Shown here in pieces: positions 6,911 through 13,978 of a DNA stretch of 42,772 bases. Below the pieces are notes generated by a model. It saw only the letters and a list, made by a program, of their open reading frames with translations. It did no database searches and had not been told where the DNA came from. Each line of letters starts with the position of its first letter. Positions within the stretch are counted from its first letter, which is position 1. The stretch is from Firmicutes bacterium UBA3553 (GTDB lineage: Bacteria; Bacillota; Clostridia; Tissierellales; Sedimentibacteraceae): positions 158,033 through 200,804 of the forward strand of contig DFOA01000065.1 in assembly GCA_002381185.1 (NCBI GenBank), read 5' to 3'. The position numbers and the translations under genes were made by a program.

Positions 6911-9352
6911 ATGATAAGCGGATTTAACAATTCTGCCAAAAATGCTATAGAATTAGCACAGGAAGAAGTTAAAAAATTCAAGCAAAATGTGCTTGGAACT
7001 GAACATATTCTTATAGGACTGATGCTTGAACAGGAAGGTATTGCAGGAAAAATACTTAGAAATAAATTAGATGTTGATTCAATCAGGGAAATCATAAAGA
7101 ACTCTACAGGTATTGGAGAAGCAATGCCGGAATATATAGCAATAAGTCCGAGAAGCAAGTATATAATAGAGCTGGCGCGTCAATACTCATCACAGATGGG
7201 AGTGCCGTACGTAGGAACAGAACACATCCTGCTTGGGTTAATAGATGAAGGTGAGGGAATCGGTGCACAAATAATAAAGACTGTTGTAAGCTTAAAAGAA
7301 ATTAAGAATGAAGTAATTGAAGCAATCAATCAGGGAAGCGGCGCAGCCGGCAGCACTCCTAATTTTGGAGGCGCAGACGCACAGCAGTCTCAGACCGGTA
7401 CCAAGACAATTGATAAATACGGAACGGATCTGAACCAAAGAGCAAGAGAAGGAAAATTAGACCCTGTAATAGGCAGAGAAGATGTTATTGAAAGAGTTAT
7501 ACAAATACTGTCAAGAAGAACTAAAAACAATCCATGCTTAATAGGTGAGCCCGGTGTAGGCAAGACTGCCATTGCAGAGGGCTTGGCGCAGGAAATAGTG
7601 AAAGGTAATGTTCCTGAAACATTAAAGGATAAAAGAGTTGTTACTCTTGACATGGCAGGAATGGTTGCAGGAGCCAAGTACAGGGGAGAATTTGAAGAAA
7701 GGCTCAAAAGTGCGGTCGAAGAAATCAAGGCAGCCGGAAATATAATACTGTTTATAGATGAACTTCACACAATAATTGGAGCAGGAGCAGCAGAAGGAGC
7801 TATAGATGCTTCAAATATCCTGAAGCCTACATTGGCAAGAGGAGAACTCCAGGTTGTGGGTGCTACAACACTGGATGAATATAAGAAGCATATTGAAAAG
7901 GATGCCGCTCTGGAAAGAAGATTTCAGCCTGTAACCGTTGATGAACCAAGTGTAGAGGATACAATTAAAATATTGAAGGGCTTGAGAGACAAATATGAAG
8001 CTCACCACAAGGTTGCTATAACTGATGATGCTATTGAAGCAGCTTCAAGACTTTCACACAGGTATATATCGGACAGATTTTTGCCTGACAAGGCTATTGA
8101 TTTAATAGATGAAGCTGCATCAAGAACGAGATTGAAATCTTCAACAGCTCCTAAAGGATTAAAAGAAATAGAAGAAAAAATAAATGAAATAAAAACCGAG
8201 AAGAGGGCTGCAATAAACAACCAGGATTTTGAAAAAGCGGCATCTTTCAGGGATGAAGAAAAAAGACTCGCCGAAGAACTTGATAAGCAAAGGAAGCTTT
8301 GGGCTGCAAAGAATTCAAAGGATTCAAAAATCGGCTATGAAGAAATAGCAGATGTGGTTGCTCAATGGACGGGAATACCTGTTAAAAAACTTCAAGGTGA
8401 TGAATCCGAAAGACTTCTGCACATGGAAGGCATACTTCACAAAAGAGTGGTTGGTCAGGAGCAGGCAGTTGAGGCATTGGCAAAAGCTATCAGACGATCA
8501 AGAGTCGGCTTGAAGGACCCTAAAAAACCAATCGGTTCATTCATATTTTTAGGGCCCACAGGAGTAGGAAAGACTGAACTCTCAAAGGCATTGGCTGAAG
8601 CAATGTTTGGGGATGAGAATGCCATGATAAGAGTGGATATGTCTGAATATATGGAAAAACACTCGGTTTCCAAGCTGGTAGGTTCACCTCCCGGATATGT
8701 GGGATTTGATGAAGGCGGACAATTAACTGAAAAAATAAGAAGAAAACCATATTCAGTTATATTGTTTGATGAAATCGAAAAAGCTCATCCTGACGTATTC
8801 AATATACTGCTTCAATTGCTTGATGACGGAAGACTCACAGATGCCAAGGGGAGAACAGTTGACTTTAAAAATACCGTTATAATCATGACATCAAACGTGG
8901 GTGCAAGCACAATCAAAAAACAAAGAACTCTCGGATTTACTACAGGTTCTACAGACGAAGAAAAAGATGAATACGCTAAGATGAAAGAAAATGTATTGGC
9001 TGAATTGAAAAAAACTTTCAGGCCGGAATTCCTGAACCGTATAGATGAAATAATTGTATTCCATTCATTGAACAAGGAACACATTAAAAATATTGTTTCA
9101 TTGATGATAGATGATTTGTCTAAACGGCTTGAACAAATGAATGTTAAAATAGAACTGGATGAAAAAGCAAAAGATTTGCTTGCCGAAGAAGGATTTGATC
9201 CGATGTTCGGAGCAAGACCTCTTCAAAGAGAAATAAGAAGAAAAATTGAAGACAGATTGTCCGAAGAGCTGTTAAAGGGTACAATTAAGAAATCCGATAC
9301 AATTAAAGTAAGTGCTGACGACAAGGAACTGGTGTTCAGCAACAGCAGATAA
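6911..9352 (+). CDS. clpC: ClpC, AAA+ unfoldase of the ClpCP protease
   Basis: An 813-residue Hsp100 ATPase. An N-domain with two Clp-N repeats (about 1-145) precedes the first AAA+ module with Walker A GEPGVGKT and Walker B LFIDE. A coiled-coil middle domain containing a UVR-like motif (NNQDFEKAASFRDEEKRL) and the second AAA+ module with GPTGVGKT and ILFDEIEKAH follow. It unfolds substrates, including arginine-phosphorylated proteins, and feeds them to ClpP. ClpP is not in this window. I chose ATG 6911 (MISGFNNS) because AAAAGGAG at 6894-6901 lies 9 nt upstream. The in-frame ATG at 6902 directly abuts the ribosome site. It is last gene of the ctsR operon and ends at a long hairpin. Confidence 0.97.
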   Translation: MISGFNNSAKNAIELAQEEVKKFKQNVLGTEHILIGLMLEQEGIAGKILRNKLDVDSIREIIKNSTGIGEAMPEYIAISPRSKYIIELARQYSSQMGVPYVGTEHILLGLIDEGEGIGAQIIKTVVSLKEIKNEVIEAINQGSGAAGSTPNFGGADAQQSQTGTKTIDKYGTDLNQRAREGKLDPVIGREDVIERVIQILSRRTKNNPCLIGEPGVGKTAIAEGLAQEIVKGNVPETLKDKRVVTLDMAGMVAGAKYRGEFEERLKSAVEEIKAAGNIILFIDELHTIIGAGAAEGAIDASNILKPTLARGELQVVGATTLDEYKKHIEKDAALERRFQPVTVDEPSVEDTIKILKGLRDKYEAHHKVAITDDAIEAASRLSHRYISDRFLPDKAIDLIDEAASRTRLKSSTAPKGLKEIEEKINEIKTEKRAAINNQDFEKAASFRDEEKRLAEELDKQRKLWAAKNSKDSKIGYEEIADVVAQWTGIPVKKLQGDESERLLHMEGILHKRVVGQEQAVEALAKAIRRSRVGLKDPKKPIGSFIFLGPTGVGKTELSKALAEAMFGDENAMIRVDMSEYMEKHSVSKLVGSPPGYVGFDEGGQLTEKIRRKPYSVILFDEIEKAHPDVFNILLQLLDDGRLTDAKGRTVDFKNTVIIMTSNVGASTIKKQRTLGFTTGSTDEEKDEYAKMKENVLAELKKTFRPEFLNRIDEIIVFHSLNKEHIKNIVSLMIDDLSKRLEQMNVKIELDEKAKDLLAEEGFDPMFGARPLQREIRRKIEDRLSEELLKGTIKKSDTIKVSADDKELVFSNSR

Positions 9353-9359
9353 CAGATTG

Positions 9360-9421
9360 GGGACGGTTCTTACTGATTGATTATTAAAATCAATCAATGA
9401 GGACTGTCTCTTTAATTTTTT
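9360..9421 (+). terminator. Long-stem terminator of the ctsR-clpC operon
   Basis: A stem of about 23 bp (9360-9382 with 9388-9410), with one mismatch and a few G-T pairs, has a 5-nt loop. It is followed by a T-rich tract to 9421. The inner arm is GATTGATT/AATCAATC. Confidence 0.85.
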
Positions 9422-9422
9422 G

Positions 9423-9451
9423 TTTACTTAAAATCCTATATATACTATAAT
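9423..9451 (+). promoter_or_regulatory. Candidate promoter of the leader peptide/methyltransferase unit
   Basis: TTTACT (9423-9428), 17-bp spacer, TATAAT (9446-9451). It gives a leader of about 180 nt before the methyltransferase ATG. Confidence 0.55.
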
Positions 9452-9498
9452 CAGGAAAAGGGATACAAAAATTAGTGTCCTTGGAAGAGGTGAATCGC

Positions 9499-9540
9499 AT
9501 GAGAAACAAACGATGTAAATACTCGGTGCAGTTAATATAA
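9499..9540 (+). CDS. 13-residue leader peptide upstream of the methyltransferase
   Basis: A short reading frame encoding MRNKRCKYSVQLI. It starts 6 nt after a good ribosome site (GGAAGAGGTG, 9483-9492) and stops at TAA 9538-9540. Its last codons lie inside segment 1 of a set of competing hairpins (9522-9592). Leader peptides that overlap the first arm of such structures control many antibiotic-inducible ribosome-protection genes, where a stalled ribosome frees the downstream gene. The peptide resembles no leader I recognise. Translation is a prediction, based on the ribosome site and structural overlap. Confidence 0.6.
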   Translation: MRNKRCKYSVQLI

Positions 9541-9592
9541 TCTGATAGCAGATTGTACCGAGATTAAGTTATTTGTTATCAGTTAACTGCAC
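9522..9592 (+). promoter_or_regulatory. Attenuator-like competing hairpins
   Basis: Segment 1 (CTCGGT, 9522-9527, running into GTGCAGTTAA, 9526-9535) can pair in two exclusive ways. One hairpin pairs CTCGGT with ACCGAG (9557-9562), with AATCT/AGATT inside. The other pairs GTGCAGTTAA perfectly with TTAACTGCAC (9583-9592), extended by CTGATA (9542-9547) with TATCAG (9577-9582). A ribosome paused on the leader peptide would mask segment 1. Only TTTT follows, so translational attenuation seems at least as likely as termination. Confidence 0.65.
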
Positions 9593-9636
9593 TGCTTTTC
9601 AGATTTAATCAAAAAAATGAAGAGGAGATAAGTTAA

Positions 9637-10431
9637 ATGAATCATGAACAATTCAAAAATTATTTAAGGAATGAAGAAAAACAGGTGTTTCGGGGATGGG
9701 ATTTCTCATATCTTGACGGCAGATGGGACGGAGAGCACATACCGTGGGACTACAAGAAAATTGTATTATCTTATTTACATACGAATCATAAGCTCTTAGA
9801 TATGGGAACAGGCGGAGGAGAATTTCTGCTCACACTTGGACATCCGTTCAATAACACATCGGTAACAGAGGCATATCCGCCAAATGTTTTGATTTGCCAG
9901 GAAAAACTGAAACCGCTTGGCATAACTGTAAGACAGGTATTTGACGATTCGATGCTACCCTATGAAGACTCTTCCTTTGATATAGTAATAAACAGGCATG
10001 AAGCTTATGACATAGGAGAAGTAAATCGTATTTTAAAGACCGGAGGGTATTTTATAACTCAGCAAGTAGGCGGGAAAAACGATGCTGATTTAGCTGAAAA
10101 GCTTATAAATAGCGACGAGTCAATCCACCCTGACAACGATTTGAAAAATAATACCGAAGCCTTTAAAAATAATGGATTTGATATTATTCAATCAGGGGAA
10201 TCATTTACTCCTATACAATTTTATGATACAGGAGCGCTGGTATATTTTGCAAAAATAATTGAATGGGAGTTTCCGGGTTTTTCTGTTGATACATGCTTTG
10301 ATAACTTATGCAAGATAGAGGAAGAAATAAATAAAACAGGATATATAGAAGGAACAGAACACAGATTCTTAATCGTGGCAAGGAAATTAGAAGACTGCAG
10401 AAAGACAGAAAACACAAGACTTAATTATTAA
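9637..10431 (+). CDS. Class I SAM-dependent methyltransferase, target unknown
   Basis: A 264-residue cytosolic methyltransferase. SAM-binding motif I is LLDMGTGGGEFLLTL (about residues 53-67), and the later strand-4 segment is FDIVINRHEAYDI. The first 50 residues (FRGWDFSYLDGRWDGEHIPW) are family-like but do not identify a substrate. The AGAGGAG ribosome site lies 10 nt before ATG 9637. The upstream leader peptide and alternating hairpins suggest induction by a ribosome-targeting compound. That would make rRNA or the drug itself candidate substrates, but this is inference. It lacks the typical Erm sequence features I know. It is a single gene with a bidirectional terminator behind. Confidence 0.8.
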   Translation: MNHEQFKNYLRNEEKQVFRGWDFSYLDGRWDGEHIPWDYKKIVLSYLHTNHKLLDMGTGGGEFLLTLGHPFNNTSVTEAYPPNVLICQEKLKPLGITVRQVFDDSMLPYEDSSFDIVINRHEAYDIGEVNRILKTGGYFITQQVGGKNDADLAEKLINSDESIHPDNDLKNNTEAFKNNGFDIIQSGESFTPIQFYDTGALVYFAKIIEWEFPGFSVDTCFDNLCKIEEEINKTGYIEGTEHRFLIVARKLEDCRKTENTRLNY

Positions 10432-10458
10432 TATTAAAAATTATTCAAGTAAACAGAA

Positions 10459-10490
10459 AACCTCCGATATGTAGTCGGAGGTTAGCTTTT
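10459..10490. terminator. Terminator shared by methyltransferase and small XRE gene
   Basis: AACCTCCGA (10459-10467), 7-nt loop, TCGGAGGTT (10475-10483), then AGCTTTT. It lies between convergent genes and overlaps the last codon of the XRE gene. Confidence 0.85.
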
Positions 10491-10844
10491 ATTATCCTTT
10501 TTATAATTGCTTTGTGATTCTAAAATTATATTGTTTACTATTTCAATAATATCTTCTGTATATGAGCGGTAAGGCTCAGGTAAGAGATGTATCGTTTCTT
10601 TAGCTGTGTCTGACAGTTCTTCGGAGGATAAATGGCCAAACAGCAAGTAATCGGCAGAAATATTAAAATTCATGCATATTTTATAAAGAGTTGATACAGA
10701 CATTCCTTTTTTTCCATTCTCGATTTCAGCAAGGAACTGGGGAGAAATGCCCGCCTTTTCTGCAAATTCTTCTCGAACTAAATTCATTTTCTCACGTTGC
10801 CTGCGCAGCCGTTTACCAATTTGGAGCATAATATTTTCTTCCAT
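10482..10844 (-). CDS. Small XRE-family transcriptional regulator
   Basis: A 120-residue protein with an XRE HTH at about residues 8-65 (the recognition region includes AGISPQFLAEIENGKKG) and a short helical tail. ATG 10844 follows AAGAGGTGATG on the minus strand. It is divergent from the SLOG-domain gene, with a 113-bp gap that holds intertwined AT-rich promoter elements and a repeated GCGTATTAAA. It is a plausible local repressor of itself and the SLOG gene; this is inferred from arrangement. Confidence 0.87.
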   Translation of the reverse strand: MEENIMLQIGKRLRRQREKMNLVREEFAEKAGISPQFLAEIENGKKGMSVSTLYKICMNFNISADYLLFGHLSSEELSDTAKETIHLLPEPYRSYTEDIIEIVNNIILESQSNYKKDNKS

Positions 10845-10880
10845 TACATCACCTCTTTTATATATTAGCTATTGCTATCA

Positions 10881-10929
10881 GCGTATTAAATAAGCTATAA
10901 TTATATAATTACGCCGGCCGCGTATTAAA
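10881..10929. promoter_or_regulatory. Divergent promoter region with repeated GCGTATTAAA
   Basis: GCGTATTAAA occurs at 10881-10890 and 10920-10929. Between the copies lie overlapping TATAAT boxes for both strands (10896-10901 and 10904-10909 plus; 10905-10900 minus) and a GC-rich CGGCCG island at 10915-10920. The repeats are candidate operators for the XRE protein. Confidence 0.35.
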
Positions 10930-10957
10930 AATTCTTATTGGAAAAGAGGTGTTAAGC

Positions 10958-11503
10958 TTGAAAACTGTGAACAGATTAAATACCTGTTGCTTTATTGGAG
11001 GATGCAATCAGAATAATTTGTTTTTATTTGATGAGAAATCTCCATATTATAAAGATATAAAATTGAAAATTGAAAAAAATATTGTTTATTTGATTGAAAA
11101 TCTATTTGTAACAAATTTCATAAGCGGAATGGATATTGGTTTTGAACTATGTGCGGCGGAGACGGTGCTTGAGAAGAAAGAAGAAAAATATCCTCAGATA
11201 ACCTTAGAAGGGGTGCTGCCATATGAAACGCATTCTATAAATTGGACCGCAGCTCAAAGAAATAAGTATTATTCAATTATGGAGAAGAGTAACAGAGAGA
11301 TTCTGCTGCAATATCATTATACGGACGACTGCATGAGAAAGCGCAATCAGTATATGATAAACAAATCTAAATATATCATATTTTTCCAAATTGGTACAAG
11401 CAATATTGACAATTTAATTTTGTATGCGAAATCAAAAGGAAGAATTGTAATGATCATTGGGTCTGATGAAATGAAATTTTCGGGAAATGAATCGACTTAT
11501 TAA
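10958..11503 (+). CDS. YpsA/DUF1273-like SLOG-fold protein, degenerate
   Basis: A 181-residue protein matching the YpsA/DUF1273 branch of the SLOG (Rossmann-like, nucleotide-binding) superfamily. CCFIGGCNQN sits where family members have CFTGHRPQ, FISGMDIGFELCAAE matches the 'itGmA.G.D..aae' motif, and CMRKRNQYMINKSKYIIFF matches the 'cm..RNrYMvd.sd' motif. The GHRP and GGT signatures are both altered (GGCN, GTSN), so ligand binding may have changed. I chose TTG 10958 because AAAAGAGGTG ends 6 nt upstream; the GTG at 10949 lies inside that site. It is divergent from the small XRE gene. Function unknown; some SLOG proteins sense nucleotides. Confidence 0.75.
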   Translation: MKTVNRLNTCCFIGGCNQNNLFLFDEKSPYYKDIKLKIEKNIVYLIENLFVTNFISGMDIGFELCAAETVLEKKEEKYPQITLEGVLPYETHSINWTAAQRNKYYSIMEKSNREILLQYHYTDDCMRKRNQYMINKSKYIIFFQIGTSNIDNLILYAKSKGRIVMIIGSDEMKFSGNESTY

Positions 11504-11587
11504 AAACTATATTAATAAATATCAAATTAATTGAGAAAATAATTAAATAAATTAATGCAAAAAAAATTAAATTAATACAAAAAACTA

Positions 11588-11615
11588 TTGACAAATGTAA
11601 AAAACCAAATATAAT
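11588..11615 (+). promoter_or_regulatory. Sigma-A promoter of the aspS-gatCAB operon
   Basis: TTGACA (11588-11593), 16-bp spacer, TATAAT (11610-11615). Transcription would start near 11622, just before T-box stem I. Confidence 0.8.
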
Positions 11616-11631
11616 TATATAAAATATATAT

Positions 11632-11908
11632 TCAGCGATGACGGGAAGAGTACTTTAAAATTTAAGTCACAGAGAGATAGCGTTGGTGAGAGTCTATTAC
11701 AATAATTTTAAATGAAGAACATCCTTGAGCTTTTGACCCAAATTGCAAATGCAAAAGTAGGCTCAGACGCAACCGAGCGATAAAGCGGCAAAGACATGAC
11801 AGTGTCTTTCGAGTGAGCCTATATGTAAGTATATGCTAATTAGGGTGGTACCGCGAATGAATAACTCCTTCGTCCCTTTTCCAGGGATGGAGGAGTTTTA
11901 ATTTTTTT
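11632..11908 (+). promoter_or_regulatory. T-box riboswitch, specifier GAAC (Asn AAC, possibly Glu GAA)
   Basis: Stem I begins with GCGATGACGGGAAGAGTA (11635-11652). The specifier strand reads TGAAGAACATCC (11713-11724). The hallmark T-box sequence AGGGTGGTACCGCG is at 11842-11855. A terminator follows (11863-11897, AACTCCT pairing with AGGAGTT and CGTCCC with GGGATG) with a run of T to 11908. Position and the following A favour AAC (11718-11720, Asn) as specifier. The overlapping triplet GAA (11717-11719) would read Glu. Uncharged tRNA binding would favour the antiterminator and expression of aspS-gatCAB. An Asn codon fits an operon that makes Asn-tRNA by transamidation. Confidence 0.93.
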
Positions 11909-11923
11909 GAAAGGATAGATAAT

Positions 11924-13672
11924 ATGATTAGATCAAATGAGTACCGTACCCATACTTGCGGAGAATTAAGAGAAAGCGACATCGGAAAAGAAGTCAGAAT
12001 AGCAGGCTGGTTCGAAAATGTAAGAGATCACGGAGGAGTCAGATTTATTGATTTAAGAGACCATTACGGTATCACTCAGGTAGTGGTGGAAAATGAATCT
12101 CTTATTGAAGGAATAACAAAGGAAAGCACGATTTCTGTTTCAGGCAGAGTTGTAAAAAGAGATGATGATACAATCAATGAAAAAATAGAAACGGGAACTG
12201 TTGAGGTTGAGGCATATGCCGTAAAAGTTCTGGGAAAAACAAGAGCTCCTCTTCCTTTTGAAACAACAACGTCTAAGGAAACAAAGGAAGATTTGCGTTT
12301 AAAATACAGATATTTGGATTTAAGGAACAAAGAAGTTCATAAAAATATTGTTATGCGTTCTCAAATAATTTCACACTTAAGAAGCAAAATGACAGAGCTT
12401 GGATTTTTGGAAATCCAAACACCTATATTGACTGCATCATCACCTGAGGGAGCAAGAGATTACATTGTTCCCAGCAGAAAGCATCACGGCAAATTTTATG
12501 CTTTGCCACAAGCACCGCAGATTTTTAAGCAGCTTTTAATGGTATCCGGCTTTGATAAATACTTTCAAGTAGCACCATGCTTCAGAGACGAGGACGCGAG
12601 GGCGGACCGCTCTCCTGGAGAGTTTTACCAGCTTGATTTTGAAATGGCATTTGCCACACAGGATGATGTTTTTGCAGTTGCGGAAGAAGTTTTATATGAC
12701 ACATTTGCAGAATTCTCAGACAAAGAAGTTTCAAAGCCTCCTTTTGTGAGAATACCGTACAGCCAGGCAATGCTGAAATACGGAACCGACAAGCCGGATT
12801 TAAGAAACCCGCTGGAAATAATAGATATCAGTGACATGTTCATGGAAACTGATTTTGCACCGTTTAGGAAAAAGACAGTGAGAGCTGTCAATGTTTTTGA
12901 CTGTGCATCACAGTCAAAAGGTTTCTTTGAAAAAATGCTTGAATTTGCCATGAAAATAGGAATGAAAGGTCTTGGATACATCAAGGTTGATGACGACATG
13001 AACTATCATGGACCAATTGATAAATTCCTGTCCGACGAAGATAGAATAATGCTTAAGGAACGTGCAGGATTAAAACCCGGATGCGTGTTGTTCTTCATTG
13101 CTGATGATAAGGAATATGCTCCTAAGCTTGCAGGACAAATCAGAACAGAACTTGCCAAAAGACTTGGCTTAATTGACGAAGACAGGTTTGAAATGTGCTT
13201 TATAGTTGATTTTCCCATGTATGAAGCAGATGAAGACACAGGCAGAATAGGATTTACTCACAATCCTTTTTCAATGCCTCAGGGAGGTATCAAGTCCCTT
13301 CTAAATAAGGAACCACTTGACATTTTTGCATATCAGTATGATATTGTATGTAACGGAGTTGAACTTTCATCAGGAGCCGTAAGAAACCACGATACGGATA
13401 TAATGATCAAAGCTTTTGAAATAGCAGGATATACAGAAGATGACCTGCAATCTAAATTTTCCGCATTGTTTAATGCATTTAAGTACGGTGCCCCACCGCA
13501 TGCGGGAATGGCACCGGGAATCGACAGAATCGTAATGCTTCTTACAGGTGAAGAAAACATAAGGGAAGTCATAGCATTTCCAATGAACAATAGTGCCCAG
13601 GATTTAATGACGAATGCTCCCTGTGAAGTGACAGAACAACAATTAAGAGAAGTTCATATAAAAGTCAGATAG
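11924..13672 (+). CDS. aspS: Aspartyl-tRNA synthetase, probably non-discriminating (Asp/Asn)
   Basis: A 582-residue bacterial-type class IIb synthetase. An N-terminal OB anticodon-binding domain (about 1-105) is followed by the catalytic core with motif 2 FRDEDARADRSPGEFYQLDF. A GAD insertion domain (about 280-410) and motif 3 GIDRIVMLL complete it. In the anticodon domain residues 34-38 read RDHGG. The His at 36 is the residue seen in known non-discriminating enzymes, where discriminating E. coli AspRS has Leu. The Asn-type T-box and the downstream gatCAB agree with charging tRNA-Asn with Asp for later amidation. ATG 11924 follows GAAAGGATAG. It is first gene of the operon, 9 bp before gatC. 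Confidence 0.95.
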   Translation: MIRSNEYRTHTCGELRESDIGKEVRIAGWFENVRDHGGVRFIDLRDHYGITQVVVENESLIEGITKESTISVSGRVVKRDDDTINEKIETGTVEVEAYAVKVLGKTRAPLPFETTTSKETKEDLRLKYRYLDLRNKEVHKNIVMRSQIISHLRSKMTELGFLEIQTPILTASSPEGARDYIVPSRKHHGKFYALPQAPQIFKQLLMVSGFDKYFQVAPCFRDEDARADRSPGEFYQLDFEMAFATQDDVFAVAEEVLYDTFAEFSDKEVSKPPFVRIPYSQAMLKYGTDKPDLRNPLEIIDISDMFMETDFAPFRKKTVRAVNVFDCASQSKGFFEKMLEFAMKIGMKGLGYIKVDDDMNYHGPIDKFLSDEDRIMLKERAGLKPGCVLFFIADDKEYAPKLAGQIRTELAKRLGLIDEDRFEMCFIVDFPMYEADEDTGRIGFTHNPFSMPQGGIKSLLNKEPLDIFAYQYDIVCNGVELSSGAVRNHDTDIMIKAFEIAGYTEDDLQSKFSALFNAFKYGAPPHAGMAPGIDRIVMLLTGEENIREVIAFPMNNSAQDLMTNAPCEVTEQQLREVHIKVR

Positions 13673-13681
13673 GAGGATACA

Positions 13682-13966
13682 ATGGTAACTCGTGAAGATA
13701 TTATAAAAATTGCAAAGCTTGCAAAGCTGTCGGTGGAGGAAGATGAAATTGAGCAGCTTACAAAAGATATGTCAGAAATAATCAGTTTTGCAGATACAAT
13801 AAACACTGCCGTGGAAGATGAAGATACTGAGTTTGATGACATAAACAACATAGTCAATGCTTTCCATGAGGATGAAGTAATTGAGTCCTTCCACAGAGAT
13901 GAAATATTAAAAAACAGAGAAGGCGGAGAAAACGGATGCTTCTTGGTTAAGAAGCGGGTTAAATAG
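13682..13966 (+). CDS. gatC: GatC subunit of Asp/Glu-tRNA amidotransferase
   Basis: A 94-residue small subunit that belts GatA to GatB and stabilises the complex. Family features are the N-terminal helix IIKIAKLAKLSVEEDEIEQL and the tail segment FHEDEVIESFHRDEILKNRE. AGGAGG lies 6 nt upstream of ATG 13682. It sits between aspS and gatA with gaps of 9 and 12 bp. Confidence 0.95.
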   Translation: MVTREDIIKIAKLAKLSVEEDEIEQLTKDMSEIISFADTINTAVEDEDTEFDDINNIVNAFHEDEVIESFHRDEILKNREGGENGCFLVKKRVK

Positions 13967-13978
13967 GGGGCGAAATGC

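Noticed and set aside
9360..9421. The long hairpin after clpC as a mobile miniature element
   Set aside because: No target-site duplication or second copy is seen in the window, and a terminator explains the stem and T-run.
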